DNA of 64,000 bases from Nioella sp965215655 (GCF_965215655.1 NZ_OZ244111.1:1550001-1614000); one strand, 5' to 3'; positions 53,764 to 63,403 are shown, numbered from the stretch's first letter. The notes: generated from the letters alone by a model not told the origin. Program-made: numbers and translations.

Positions 53764-54939
53764 TCACGCGACAGCCTGCATCCACTTTCTGATGACCTCC
53801 AGCGGGTAGCCAGAGCCGTACCCATGGCCCACTTCGTCCGTCTGCCAGCCTCCAATCTGGTCCACGATGTCGGCGGGACACTCAACAGCGCGAAGACGAT
53901 CTCGCATGGAATGGCGGAAGCTGTGCATGGTGCATCCGTCGGGCAGGTGTTGCTTTAAACACTTGTTCAGTGATGCGTTGGCAGTATTCATGTTAGTAGT
54001 GTCTGCCGAGTTGTATCGTGGGAAGGCGTACTGTGAGCATGTCTGCTGGTCCAGGATGCGTTGCGCTGCCCAGCGGGCCTCGCCCTCCAGCGGCACGACA
54101 CGTTCGCTGCCCTTGGTCTTGAGCCGACGCCAGGCGTGGGGGCGGATATAGGCAGACAGGGACCCATCTTTGTCACGGACGATGTCATCCCGGGTCATCC
54201 CAGCGGCCTCCGCCAGGCGCATCCCGGTGTCCGACACCATGGTCACCAGCCAACGTAGGTCATCATCACATCCCCGACACTTCGCCTGGACGATGGTGAT
54301 GGCATCGGCTGGAACTGAGGTGCGGTTAGCGACGCCTGCTGTCCGGTCGTAGTAAACGCCAGCGAATGGATTGTTCAGCGTGTGACCCTGTTCACTGACG
54401 GCTAAGTTGGTCACCGCTCTGACGGTTCCGATCACTCGTGTCATGCTGCTACCGGCCAGCCCTCGAGCGATCAGCGCATCACGGAACGCGTTTGCGTCGG
54501 CCTTGGTGTAGGCTTGGAGGTCTTTGTCGCCACAGGCGTCGATGACGTATCCACAGGCCCTCTCGGCTGCCCTTTGAAAGGTCACAGGTCGGTTCCTGCC
54601 TTTGAGCTGTAGATATATGGATACTGCTTCGGACAGTTTGATCGAGGACGACGGGGCAGGCTGCTGCTCGGGATCATCAGCGAGAGTAGCCCCCTTCAGC
54701 CGCAGCATGTGCTTACCTGGAAGGTCTGTGACCTGGCACCGCAAATGGTACCAATACTCGTCCAGCTGATCTGCTGCTCTCCTAGCCCTGGCTTCGGCGA
54801 TTCTTGTGGATTTCGTCCGCAGCGAATATGCGATCCGAGGCGAGGTGTAATGCCGCCTCAACTCCTGCGGGATACGCCTGCTGAAGTGGAAAATGCCGTC
54901 CTTCACGAAGGTGAACGTGGGTGAAATGGTCTCCGACAT
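53764..54939 (-). CDS. Tyrosine recombinase / phage-type integrase
   Basis: 391 residues. N-terminal DUF6538-like part (MSETISPTFTFVKDGIFHFS, RRIPQELRRHYTS), a SAM-like core-binding domain, and the catalytic domain with Arg in DTGMRLAEAAGM, Lys in RLKTKGSERVVPL, the box HSFRHSMRDRL, GGW, and the nucleophilic Tyr in GHGYGSGYPLEVI. All catalytic residues are present, so it may be active. It reads away from tRNA-Thr. Its start codon lies in the right arm and its stop beside the left arm of a 35-bp inverted repeat. A related 5' stump lies at tRNA-Arg. Confidence 0.93.
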   Translation of the reverse strand: MSETISPTFTFVKDGIFHFSRRIPQELRRHYTSPRIAYSLRTKSTRIAEARARRAADQLDEYWYHLRCQVTDLPGKHMLRLKGATLADDPEQQPAPSSSIKLSEAVSIYLQLKGRNRPVTFQRAAERACGYVIDACGDKDLQAYTKADANAFRDALIARGLAGSSMTRVIGTVRAVTNLAVSEQGHTLNNPFAGVYYDRTAGVANRTSVPADAITIVQAKCRGCDDDLRWLVTMVSDTGMRLAEAAGMTRDDIVRDKDGSLSAYIRPHAWRRLKTKGSERVVPLEGEARWAAQRILDQQTCSQYAFPRYNSADTTNMNTANASLNKCLKQHLPDGCTMHSFRHSMRDRLRAVECPADIVDQIGGWQTDEVGHGYGSGYPLEVIRKWMQAVA

Positions 54940-54989
54940 GGTCTACGGCTCCTAGCGATTGCTAAAAGCTGAAGCGAAACCAATGAGTT
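54933..54989 (-). repeat. Integrase-leader repeat, copy at tRNA-Thr (right arm of the inverted repeat)
   Basis: Read on the minus strand it begins AACTCATTGGTTTCGCTTCA exactly 11 nt after the tRNA-Thr CCA, continues GCTTTTAGC and covers the integrase start codon. Matches the copy at 27182-27240; its inner 35 bp also match the inverted copy at 53728-53762. Confidence 0.88.
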
Positions 54990-55000
54990 AGATTGGGAAG

Positions 55001-55076
55001 TGGTGCCGGTCGAGGGACTCGAACCCCCGACCCCCTGATTACAAATCAGACGCTCTACCAGCTGAGCTAGACCGGC
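55001..55076 (-). tRNA. tRNA-Thr (anticodon TGT)
   Basis: Acceptor GCCGGTC/GACCGGC, D arm GCTC...GAGC, anticodon arm with loop TTTGTAA (TGT at 34-36), T arm GGGGG-TTCGAGT-CCCTC, discriminator A, encoded CCA. Its 3' end faces the island and is the inferred insertion site of the intact integrase. Confidence 0.95.
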
Positions 55077-55233
55077 TCGGGGCATTCGATATGAAATTGC
55101 AGGGCCGGATACAAGAGCGAATGCGCCCAGTCGATGGCTGGGTGTAGCGCGACAGGAAAATCACCTGTCCGGGCCTTGCAACCACTTCGCAGGGGCCGCA
55201 CCATGGCACCGGACCAAAAGGGACAGGTAGGCC

Positions 55234-55989
55234 ATGGGTGGCACGGAACAGGATAGCGGGTTTCCCCGGCTTCACCGGATGGGCGAGGCGGGTCTGCTTG
55301 TCGAATTCGGGGATCACCTGTCAATGGCCGTCAATGCCGCGACGCTGGCATTCCGGGCGGCCGTCGAGGCCGCTGCCTGGGATGGTGTCGAGGAAAGCGC
55401 CACGTCACTAAAATCGGTGTTCCTTCGCTTCGACCCGGTCCGGCTGAGCCATGATGCGCTCGAAGCCGCCCTGAAGGATCTGCTGCGGAGCCGTGACTGG
55501 TATGGCGTGCCCTTGCCCCATGGACGCAAGCTGTGGCGCGTGCCCACTGTGTTCGGGGGGGACCATGGCCCACAACTTGAAGAAGCGGCCAGCATGGCCA
55601 GGTTGTCGCCGGATGATGCGGTCGCGCAGATTTCCCGGACTCCGGTCCGGGTGCTGACCATCGGATTCTCACCGGGGATGCCCTATCTGGGCCGATTGCC
55701 GGAGATGTTTGATATTCCTCGGAAAACCGAGTTGAATCCACATGTTCCGGCAGGCGGTCTGGCCTTGGCGATCCGCCAGTTGGTGCTGTTTCCTGTCGGC
55801 ACCCAGACCGGCTGGCGCTGGATCGGACGGGCGGCGATTGACGTGTTCGGCCAGCAGGCAGAGCAGCCCTTTCCCCTGACCGCGGGCGATGAGATCCTGT
55901 TTCAGCCGGTCACGGCATCGGCCTTCGAAGATGCCTGGGCCGGGGTGGAAGCCGGTCGGATGGTGGCAAGCTGCGAGGCCCTGCCATGA
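55234..55989 (+). CDS. pxpB: 5-oxoprolinase subunit PxpB
   Basis: 251 residues of the KipI/allophanate-hydrolase subunit 1 family. Typical parts are GLLVEFGDHLSMAVN, the VPTVFGGDHGPQLEEAA region, and IGFSPGMPYLGRLPEMFDIPRK with NPHVPAGGLALAIRQ. With PxpC and PxpA it cleaves 5-oxoproline to glutamate using ATP. Overlaps pxpC by 4 bp. First gene of the operon and the first core gene after the island. Confidence 0.9.
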   Translation: MGGTEQDSGFPRLHRMGEAGLLVEFGDHLSMAVNAATLAFRAAVEAAAWDGVEESATSLKSVFLRFDPVRLSHDALEAALKDLLRSRDWYGVPLPHGRKLWRVPTVFGGDHGPQLEEAASMARLSPDDAVAQISRTPVRVLTIGFSPGMPYLGRLPEMFDIPRKTELNPHVPAGGLALAIRQLVLFPVGTQTGWRWIGRAAIDVFGQQAEQPFPLTAGDEILFQPVTASAFEDAWAGVEAGRMVASCEALP

Positions 55990-57017
55990 GCGCGGTCCTG
56001 CAGATTCTGACCGCCGGGCCGGGCCTGTCCTTGCAGGATGCGGGCCGTCCGGGCCTTCTGTCCAAGGGATTGTCGCGCGGCGGTGCGATGGACCCGCAGG
56101 CCCTGGCAGAAGGGGCGGCGCTCTTGCGATCCGATCCGGGCCGGGCGCTGGCCATCGAGATGGCCGGGGCAGGGGGCATATTTCGGGCCGAGGGTGCGGA
56201 TCTGCTGATTGCCCTGACCGGTGCGCCGATGACGGCCGAGATTGATGGGGCCCGGCTGCACTGGTCTGGCAGCCATGTGTTGCCACGCGGCGCGACGCTG
56301 AAAATCGGCGGTGCGCTCAAGGGCAGCTATGGCTATCTCAGCATCGCAGGGCTTGACGCGCCGGAGGTCTTGGGCGCGCGGTCAGCGCATATTTCGGGCG
56401 GGATCGGCGGGCGTTTACAGTCAGGCGACCGGCTGACCTGCCGTCCTGCACCCGAAGCGGGGGGCATGATGCTTGCCGCCGATGATCGCTTTTCTGGCGG
56501 TGAGATCCGTATCCTTCCCTCGGTGCAGACCGATCAATTCGCCACCGATACGCTCGCCCGTCTGGAAACCACGGCCTTTTACAAGGATGCCCGCGCCAGC
56601 CGCATGGGGGCGCGGATGGGCCATGATGGCCCCGGCTTCTCCTCGGACGCGCATCTGGCGATTCTGTCGGAGATCATCGTGCCCGGCGATGTACAGGTGA
56701 TCGGCGACGGCTCGCCCTTCGTGCTGCTTAACGAATGCCAGTCCATGGGCGGCTATCCCCGCATCGCGACCGTGATCAGCGCCGATCTGACCAAGGTGGC
56801 CCAGGCTGCGCCGGGCAGCCCGATCCGGTTTCGTTTCGTGACGCTGGCGGAGGCGCTATCCGCGCGAACGTCGCTCGATAAGTACCTGAAATCGCTTCCT
56901 TCCCGTGTTGAGCCCCGCGTGCGCCACCCCGGTGACATAGCTGACCTTCTATCCTATCAACTGGTGAGCGGCGTGATTTCCGCCCATCATGACACCCACG
57001 AACACGAGGAGACCTGA
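55986..57017 (+). CDS. pxpC: 5-oxoprolinase subunit PxpC
   Basis: 343 residues of the KipA / biotin-dependent carboxyltransferase subunit 2 family. Starts SAVLQILTAGPGLSLQDAGRPG, then GLSRGGAMDPQALAEGAALL, and has the conserved RMGARMGHDGPGFSSD and LLNECQSMGGYPRIATV. A C-terminal extension carries a His-rich end (SAHHDTHEHEET). Works with PxpB and PxpA. Confidence 0.9.
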   Translation: MSAVLQILTAGPGLSLQDAGRPGLLSKGLSRGGAMDPQALAEGAALLRSDPGRALAIEMAGAGGIFRAEGADLLIALTGAPMTAEIDGARLHWSGSHVLPRGATLKIGGALKGSYGYLSIAGLDAPEVLGARSAHISGGIGGRLQSGDRLTCRPAPEAGGMMLAADDRFSGGEIRILPSVQTDQFATDTLARLETTAFYKDARASRMGARMGHDGPGFSSDAHLAILSEIIVPGDVQVIGDGSPFVLLNECQSMGGYPRIATVISADLTKVAQAAPGSPIRFRFVTLAEALSARTSLDKYLKSLPSRVEPRVRHPGDIADLLSYQLVSGVISAHHDTHEHEET

Positions 57018-57020
57018 GCC

Positions 57021-57785
57021 ATGACCATCCGCGTCGATCTGAACGCCGATATGGGCGAAAGCTTTGGCCCCTGGCCCATGGGCAATGATGCCGAGGTGCT
57101 TAAGGTCGTGACCTCGGCCAATGTGGCCTGCGGCTTCCACGCGGGCGACCCCTCGGTCATGGCTCGCACGATCAAGGTGGCGCAGGCCAACGGCGTCGGC
57201 ATCGGCGCGCATCCGGGCTTTCCCGATCTTCAGGGCTTTGGCCGCCGCCGCATGCAGATGGGCCGCGAAGACCTGCAAAACGCGATCCGCTACCAGTTCG
57301 GGGCGATCCGGGGCATGGCAAAGGCGCTTGGGGCCGAGGTGCGGCATTTCAAGCTGCACGGGGCGCTGTCCAACATGTGTTCCGAGGATGAGGAGATGGC
57401 CCGCGCCTGTTATGAGGCGGCGCTGTCGGTTGATCCCGACGTGATCATCTTCGTTCTGGCCTCGACCGCGCAGGAACCGGCGGTGAAGGCTTTGGGCGCG
57501 CGCTACGCCGGAGAGATCTTCGCGGACCGGGCCTATAATGACGACGCCACACTTGTGGACCGCAGCCTGCCCGGTGCGGTGATCCATGATGCGGATCGGG
57601 CCGCGAAACGCATGGTCGAGATGGTCAAGGCAGGGGCGATCATCGCGGAATCGGGCAAGGTGATCCCGTCGCGCGTCGACACGATCTGCCTGCACGGCGA
57701 CAACGAGACCGCGCTGCAAATTGCCCGTGCAGTGCGTGCCGGGTTGGAAGCCGAGGGCGTTAAACTGGCCCCAGTCGGGGCATGA
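57021..57785 (+). CDS. pxpA: 5-oxoprolinase subunit PxpA (LamB/YcsF family)
   Basis: 254 residues. Family signs are VDLNADMGESFGPWPMGND, VTSANVACGFHAGDPSVMART, IGAHPGFPDLQGFGRRRM and VDTICLHGDNETALQIARAV. Completes the B-C-A operon and lies 3 bp after pxpC. Normal length. Confidence 0.92.
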   Translation: MTIRVDLNADMGESFGPWPMGNDAEVLKVVTSANVACGFHAGDPSVMARTIKVAQANGVGIGAHPGFPDLQGFGRRRMQMGREDLQNAIRYQFGAIRGMAKALGAEVRHFKLHGALSNMCSEDEEMARACYEAALSVDPDVIIFVLASTAQEPAVKALGARYAGEIFADRAYNDDATLVDRSLPGAVIHDADRAAKRMVEMVKAGAIIAESGKVIPSRVDTICLHGDNETALQIARAVRAGLEAEGVKLAPVGA

Positions 57786-57900
57786 GTCTGGCCCTGTCGC
57801 CTTGCGTCATGATCCTGTTTCATGGCCGCCATACCGTCACACTGCGCCTGAGTCGCGAGGCTCCCCTCCTCGTGCGCGCTTCTGCCCGGAGGTCAGCCCC

Positions 57901-59277
57901 ATGACCACGCTCTCCAACACCCCTTACGAGTCGCTCAAGGTGGGAATGGAGGCTGCCTCCCCCCGGCTTGTTACGGCGGATGCTCTCTATGTCTTCGCCA
58001 ATTCCAGCGGCAATCATAACCCGATGCATCTGCCGCGAGAGGATGGTGATGGCGACGGACGGCCCGAGGCGATTGCGCCGGGCATGTGGGTGGGGGCGCT
58101 GATTTCCTCGGTTCTGGGTAATCAACTGCCGGGACCGGGCACGCTGTATAAACGCCAGACGCTGACCTTCCTCGACCGCGCCCATGCGGGCGAAACGCTG
58201 GTGGCCAAGGTGCGAGTGGCGGAGAAGCTACCGGGCAATGTGGTGTGTTTTGACACCTGGGTGGAACGGGATGACGGGCTGCGCATCTGCGAGGGGCGGG
58301 CCGAGGTGATTGCCCCGGACCGCCCGATGAGCTTCGATGACATGGACGTGCCCGCGCTGACCGTGCAGCGGCATCAGCATTTCGACCGCCTGCTGGAACT
58401 GGCCGCGCCCTTGCCCGCGCTGGCCACCGCCGTTGTTGCCCCGGAAAAGCCCGATGCACTCAATGGCGCGCTTCTGGCGCGGAACCATACGCTGATTGAT
58501 CCCGTCTTTGTCGGATGCGCGAAAAAGATTGCAGCAGCAGCAGAAGAACTGGGGGCCGATATCTCGGATATCGAGATCATCGACGTGCCAGACAACCGTG
58601 CCGCCGCCCTGCGTGCTGTGGCGCTGATCCACGAAGGCCGGGCCAAGGCGCTGATGAAGGGGCATCTGCACACTGACCAACTTCTGCATGCGATCCTGAA
58701 GAAAGAGGGGGGGCTGCGCACCAATCGCCGCCTCAGCCATGTCTTCGTGATGGATGTGCCGGGGCTCGACCACCTGCTCTTCGTGACCGATGCGGCGATC
58801 AACATCTCGCCCGATCTCGATTGCAAGGTTTCGATCTGCCAGAACGCAATTGATCTTGCCCTGTCCCTTGGCATTACGCAGCCCAAGGTGGGGGTGTTGT
58901 CGGCGGTGGAAACCGTGACGCCCTCTATCCCCTCGACTCTGGATGCGGCTGTGCTGTCGAAGATGGCCGACCGGGGCCAGATCACCGGCGGGCTGGTCGA
59001 CGGGCCGCTGGCCATGGACAATGCGATTGATCTGGAGGCCGCACGCACCAAGGGCATCACCGGGCTGGTGGCGGGACATGCCGATATCCTGCTCGCCCCG
59101 AACCTGGAAGCGGGCAACATGATTGCCAAGGAACTCAGCTTCCTTGCCCATGCAGAAGCGGCGGGCGTGGTGATGGGGGCACAGGTGCCGGTGATCCTGA
59201 ATTCCCGTGCCGATGACGACAAGGCGCGGCTGGCCTCCTGCGCCGTCGCCGCGCTCTATGCGGAGAGCCTGCGATGA
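57901..59277 (+). CDS. Bifunctional enoyl-CoA hydratase / phosphate acetyltransferase
   Basis: 458 residues from ATG 57901 (MTTLSNTPYESLKVG; GGAGG 8 bp upstream). Residues 1-150 are a MaoC hot-dog domain (ADALYVFANSSGNHNPMHLP, PGMWVGALISSVLG) and residues 165-458 a PTA/PTB transferase (LIHEGRAKALMKGHLHTDQL, LFVTDAAINISPDLDCK, VSGLVDGPLAMDNAI-like region, LLAPNLEAGNMIAKEL). Converts short acyl-CoA to acyl phosphate for the kinase downstream. Acetyl-CoA is the usual assignment; a longer acyl substrate is possible. Coupled to ackA by a 4-bp overlap. Confidence 0.88.
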   Translation: MTTLSNTPYESLKVGMEAASPRLVTADALYVFANSSGNHNPMHLPREDGDGDGRPEAIAPGMWVGALISSVLGNQLPGPGTLYKRQTLTFLDRAHAGETLVAKVRVAEKLPGNVVCFDTWVERDDGLRICEGRAEVIAPDRPMSFDDMDVPALTVQRHQHFDRLLELAAPLPALATAVVAPEKPDALNGALLARNHTLIDPVFVGCAKKIAAAAEELGADISDIEIIDVPDNRAAALRAVALIHEGRAKALMKGHLHTDQLLHAILKKEGGLRTNRRLSHVFVMDVPGLDHLLFVTDAAINISPDLDCKVSICQNAIDLALSLGITQPKVGVLSAVETVTPSIPSTLDAAVLSKMADRGQITGGLVDGPLAMDNAIDLEAARTKGITGLVAGHADILLAPNLEAGNMIAKELSFLAHAEAAGVVMGAQVPVILNSRADDDKARLASCAVAALYAESLR

Positions 59278-60434
59278 CCGGCGTGATCCTGACCCTCAAC
59301 GCCGGGTCCAGCTCGATCAAGTTCGCAGCCTACACGGCAGAGGCGGAGCCCGCGCTGGAAGCCTCCGGAATGGTTGACGCGCTTGGCGCCGATGCCCGGT
59401 TGATCCTGAAACCAGAAGGCGCGCCCAAAACCACGAAAGACCTCGGCCCGACCGATCACGTGGCGGGCGTGGGGGCGATCCTCGATGCGCTGTCTCCAAT
59501 TCTGGACGGGCGCACCGTGCATGGCGTGGGACACCGCATCGTGCATGGCGGACCCGAGATCGACGGCCCCCGCCTGCTGGACGATCCGCTGCTTGGCTAC
59601 CTCGATACGCTGAAACCGCTCGCGCCGCTCCACCAGCCGCACAACCTTGCCGCCGTCCGCGCCGCGCGCGCGGCTTTTCCCGATGCGGTGCAGGTCGGCG
59701 CCTTTGACACCGCCTTTCACCGGGGCCATCCCAAGGTGAATGACGTCTTCGCCCTGCCGCGCCGCTACTACGATCAGGGCGTGCGCCGCTATGGGTTCCA
59801 CGGGCTGAGTTACGATTTCATCGCTGGCAAGATGGCGCGTGATTACCCGGATCTGGCCAGAGGCAAGCTGATCGTCGCCCATCTGGGCAACGGGGCCTCG
59901 CTGTGTGGCATCGAAAACGGGCGCTCGATCTCGTCCACCATGGGGTTTTCGGCGCTGGAGGGGCTGTGCATGGGCACCCGGCCCGGTCAGGTCGATCCGG
60001 GCGTTCTGCTTTACCTGATGAAGGAAGAGGGAATGGGCTATGACGACCTGACCCATCTGCTTTACAAGGAAAGCGGGATGCTGGGGCTGTCGGGCATCAG
60101 CCACGACATGCGCGCGCTGCTGGCCTCGGACGCGCCCGAAGCGGCGGAGGCCATCGCCTATTACTGCAACCGCCTTGCGCGGGAAATCGGTGCCATGGCG
60201 GCGGTTCTGGGCGGCATCAATGCGCTGGTCTTTACCGGTGGCGTGGGCGAGAACGCCGCCCCGATCCGGGCGCGTGCGCTGGAGGGGCTCGGGTTTCTGG
60301 GGCTGGACCTGGACCCGGAGGCCAATGCGGCCAATGCGACCGTGGTCGATGCTGGTCGGGTGCCGATACTGGTCTTGCCGACGGATGAAGAAAGCGTGAT
60401 CGCCCGGGCAACAAAGGCGTTGCTTGCTGAGTGA
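59274..60434 (+). CDS. ackA: Acetate kinase
   Basis: 386 residues of the acetokinase family: LTLNAGSSSIKFAAY (adenosine-binding N-terminus), GHRIVHGG, LAPLHQPHNL, FDTAFHRG, RRYGFHGLSY, VAHLGNGASLCGIENGRSI, STMGFSALEGLCMGTRPGQVDPGV and FTGGVGENAAPIR. Makes ATP from acetyl phosphate made by the gene upstream; the pair links acyl-CoA to ATP. Confidence 0.93.
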   Translation: MTGVILTLNAGSSSIKFAAYTAEAEPALEASGMVDALGADARLILKPEGAPKTTKDLGPTDHVAGVGAILDALSPILDGRTVHGVGHRIVHGGPEIDGPRLLDDPLLGYLDTLKPLAPLHQPHNLAAVRAARAAFPDAVQVGAFDTAFHRGHPKVNDVFALPRRYYDQGVRRYGFHGLSYDFIAGKMARDYPDLARGKLIVAHLGNGASLCGIENGRSISSTMGFSALEGLCMGTRPGQVDPGVLLYLMKEEGMGYDDLTHLLYKESGMLGLSGISHDMRALLASDAPEAAEAIAYYCNRLAREIGAMAAVLGGINALVFTGGVGENAAPIRARALEGLGFLGLDLDPEANAANATVVDAGRVPILVLPTDEESVIARATKALLAE

Positions 60435-60721
60435 CCAGAGACCTGCCCGCTGTTTCCGTCTGCATTGAGGATTGCTTCCCCGAAGCTGGCCCGTTTGACA
60501 CCGCCCGCGGCCAATCCTCACCTTTGGCGCGCAGCCCGACCCATCTTGGGACTCCGCTTTAAAAAGCGTTAACCCTCACCGGCATTCACCCTGACCAGTG
60601 TTAACCTTAATGCGATGGTCTTTGAGTGTCGTCAGTGCCGCGGGGGAAGCGCCTTGAAATCAGGGCGCGGCTTGCGCTGCGTCACCTTTGCAAATTCGGC
60701 GTGCCGCCCCATCTATGGCAG

Positions 60722-61177
60722 ATGCGCTACCTTCTATTGCTGCTGCTGCCCGTTGCCTTGCTGCTCTATATCCGGCTCTCTCCCATGTCGGTCGAGCGGT
60801 GGCATGTGGACCCGTCAACGGCGGAACGGCCCCGCACGCCGAATGCCTATCTTTTGCGGGACAGCGACGGTGACGCCCCGGCGTTGATGCTGCAAGCACC
60901 CCCCGAAACCGTCGTAGACGCCCTGAACCGCGTAATGGCCTCGGCCCCGCGCGTGTCGCGCCTTGCGGGCAGGGCGGAGGATGGGCTTGTAACCTTTGTG
61001 CAGCGCAGTCGGATCATGGGCTATCCCGATGCGATTTCCATCCGGCTGAGCCCGGAAGGGGAGGGGACGCGGGTCGAGGTCTTCTCGCGGTCCCGCTTTG
61101 GCTATGGTGATGCGGGGGTGAATGCGGCCCGCGTCACCCGCTGGATGGAGCGGCTGGAGGCAGCGCTAGCCCCTTGA
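60722..61177 (+). CDS. DUF1499 family protein
   Basis: 151 residues from ATG 60722 (MRYLLLLLLPVALLLYIRLS); an in-frame GTG at 60626 would add 32 basic residues ahead of the hydrophobic segment and is less likely. One N-terminal membrane anchor or signal, then the DUF1499 core (VVDALNRVMASAPRVSRLAG, VTFVQRSRIMGYPDAISIRL, FSRSRFGYGDAGVNAARV). Function unknown. The 287 bp before it hold several TTAA motifs but no exact CtrA site. Confidence 0.8.
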   Translation: MRYLLLLLLPVALLLYIRLSPMSVERWHVDPSTAERPRTPNAYLLRDSDGDAPALMLQAPPETVVDALNRVMASAPRVSRLAGRAEDGLVTFVQRSRIMGYPDAISIRLSPEGEGTRVEVFSRSRFGYGDAGVNAARVTRWMERLEAALAP

Positions 61178-61209
61178 CGGCGCGCGCGCCCCGCGCCACA
61201 CCGCCTGTC

Positions 61210-62265
61210 ATGTTGCCAGCAGATCGCCTGACCCAGATCACCGAACGGTTCGAGTTTCTCGAGGCGCGTCTCAATGCCGGCCCCGCTGCCGATGAGATCG
61301 CGGCGATCAGCCGGGAATATTCGGACCTCAAACCGGTCGTGGACCAGATCGCCGCCTATCGCCGGATTCTGAGTGACATCGCCGACGCCGAGGCGATGCT
61401 TGACGATCCTGACATGGCGGAACTGGCCGAGGAGGAGCTGCCGCAGCTGCGCGACGCGCTGCCCGAGGCCGAAAAAGCCTTGCAACTCGCGCTGCTGCCC
61501 AAGGATGCCGCCGATGCCCGCCCCGCCATGGTGGAAATCCGCCCCGGCACCGGAGGCGATGAGGCGGCGCTGTTCGCCGGTGACCTGCTGCGCATGTACG
61601 AACGCTACGCCGATGCGCGCGGCTGGAAGCTGGAGATCATCGAACAGCAGTTGACCGAGCTTGGCGGCATCAAGGAGGTCGTGGCCCATGTGACCGGCGA
61701 GGGCGTCTTTGCGCGGCTGAAATATGAATCCGGCGTGCATCGGGTGCAGCGGGTGCCTGCCACGGAATCGGGCGGGCGTATTCACACCTCTGCCGCCACC
61801 GTCGCTGTTCTGCCAGAGGCCGAAGAGGTCGATATCGACATCCCGGCAGGCGACATCCGCATCGACACGATGCGCGCCAGCGGGGCAGGGGGACAGCACG
61901 TCAACACCACCGATTCCGCCGTGCGGATCACCCATATTCCGTCGGGCATCGTTGTGACGAGTTCCGAAAAATCGCAGCACCGCAACAGAGAGATCGCCAT
62001 GTCGGTCCTGCGCGCCCGGCTTTACGATCTCGAACGCCAGAAGGTCGCTGATGAGCGCGCCGCCGACCGTAAAGCGCAGGTGGGCAGCGGCGACCGCTCG
62101 GAACGCATCCGCACCTATAATTTCCCGCAAGGGCGCATCACCGATCACCGGATCAACCTGACGCTCTACAAGCTCGATCAGGTGATGCAGGGCGATCTGG
62201 ATGAGCTGATCGACGCGCTGATCTCGGATGATCAGGCCCGGATGCTGGCGGAGATGGAAGGGTGA
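61210..62265 (+). CDS. prfA: Peptide chain release factor 1
   Basis: 351 residues from ATG 61210 (MLPADRLTQITERFEFLEAR); a TTG at 61174 is an in-frame alternative overlapping the DUF1499 stop. The codon-recognition motif PAT is in RVPATESGGRIHTSA and the catalytic GGQ in SGAGGQHVNTTDSAVRITH. Reads UAA/UAG. Stop overlaps the prmC start, the usual arrangement, since PrmC methylates the GGQ glutamine. Confidence 0.96.
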   Translation: MLPADRLTQITERFEFLEARLNAGPAADEIAAISREYSDLKPVVDQIAAYRRILSDIADAEAMLDDPDMAELAEEELPQLRDALPEAEKALQLALLPKDAADARPAMVEIRPGTGGDEAALFAGDLLRMYERYADARGWKLEIIEQQLTELGGIKEVVAHVTGEGVFARLKYESGVHRVQRVPATESGGRIHTSAATVAVLPEAEEVDIDIPAGDIRIDTMRASGAGGQHVNTTDSAVRITHIPSGIVVTSSEKSQHRNREIAMSVLRARLYDLERQKVADERAADRKAQVGSGDRSERIRTYNFPQGRITDHRINLTLYKLDQVMQGDLDELIDALISDDQARMLAEMEG

Positions 62266-63107
62266 GCGACGCCCCCCTGACCGTGACCACCGCCCTTCGC
62301 GCGCTGAAATCCGAGATGGAGTATGATGGTGCGGACCTGCCCATGTCCGAGTTGCGGATGCTGCTGGCCCATGCCATGGGGGCAGACCCTGCGCGCCTGA
62401 CCCTGATGGCGCAGGACGAGGTGGCCCCCGAGGTTTTCGAAGAGGCACGACGCCTCTACTTCCGCCGCTCTTTCGGTGTGCCAATGTCCCATATCCGCGG
62501 CTACCGCGATTTCTATGGCCGGCGCTTCACCGTGACCGACAAGGTTCTGGACCCGCGCCCGGACACGGAGGCCCTGATCGAACTGGCCCTGCGGGAGACC
62601 TTTTCTGAGGTGCTGGACCTTGGCACCGGATCGGGCTGTATCCTGATCACCCTTCTGGCGGAACGGTCTCAGGCGACGGGGATCGCGACCGATCTGTCTA
62701 CCGAAGCGCTGCAGGTGGCCGAGGCGAATGCCGAGAAATTCGGTGTCCTGCCACGCGCTGCCTTTCTGCACGGCAACTGGCTGGAAATCGTGGGCGGGCA
62801 ATTCGATCTGATCGTCTCCAACCCGCCCTATATTGCGCTTGACGAGATGCCGGGCCTCTCTGCCGAGGTGCATCACGAACCAAGGATGGCCCTGACCGAC
62901 GAAGGCGACGGGCTGTCCGCCTATCGCATCATCACCCGCGACGCGCCTGCGCATCTGACCCCCGGCGGTCGGCTGATGGTCGAGATCGGCCCCACACAAG
63001 GGGACGCCGTGGCCGCCATGTTCCGCAAGGCGGGGCTTGAAAAGGTGCAGGTCCGACCCGATCTTGATGGCAGGGATCGCGTGGTTCTGGGCATGAAACC
63101 CGCCTGA
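62262..63107 (+). CDS. prmC: Release factor glutamine methyltransferase
   Basis: 281 residues from a GTG overlapping the prfA stop. SAM-dependent N5-glutamine methyltransferase for the GGQ of release factors. SAM motif VLDLGTGSGCILITLL, catalytic motif NPPY in LIVSNPPYIALDEMPGL, and an N-terminal helical domain with MSHIRGYRDFYGRRFTV. Normal length. Confidence 0.95.
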   Translation: MSDAPLTVTTALRALKSEMEYDGADLPMSELRMLLAHAMGADPARLTLMAQDEVAPEVFEEARRLYFRRSFGVPMSHIRGYRDFYGRRFTVTDKVLDPRPDTEALIELALRETFSEVLDLGTGSGCILITLLAERSQATGIATDLSTEALQVAEANAEKFGVLPRAAFLHGNWLEIVGGQFDLIVSNPPYIALDEMPGLSAEVHHEPRMALTDEGDGLSAYRIITRDAPAHLTPGGRLMVEIGPTQGDAVAAMFRKAGLEKVQVRPDLDGRDRVVLGMKPA

Positions 63108-63403
63108 TCAGGCCCGCATGGCGTCATTTCGCGCGATATTTCCGCCAGCCCCGGCGGAAAACACCCGATAAGCGGCAGTTTGCCCTTGTTTTGCCGGGAA
63201 ACCCGTGGTTACACAGGGGCAGCGGATGCGGAATGGACATCAGGCCATGCCCCCGCGGTTCACCCTCAGACGAGACGAAAACAGCAGGGATAACCGCAAC
63301 AGCAGGGGCAAGCTGCAACGTTCAGCCGGACAGGCCCGATTGCCTGACCATCGCATGTCCCGCATCCCAATGACACCAGGACAACTGGAACAGATACAGA
63401 CAC

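Noticed and set aside
60559..60620. Several TTAA motifs upstream of the DUF1499 gene
   Set aside because: Spacings are 6 or less regular; none fits TTAA-N7-TTAA.
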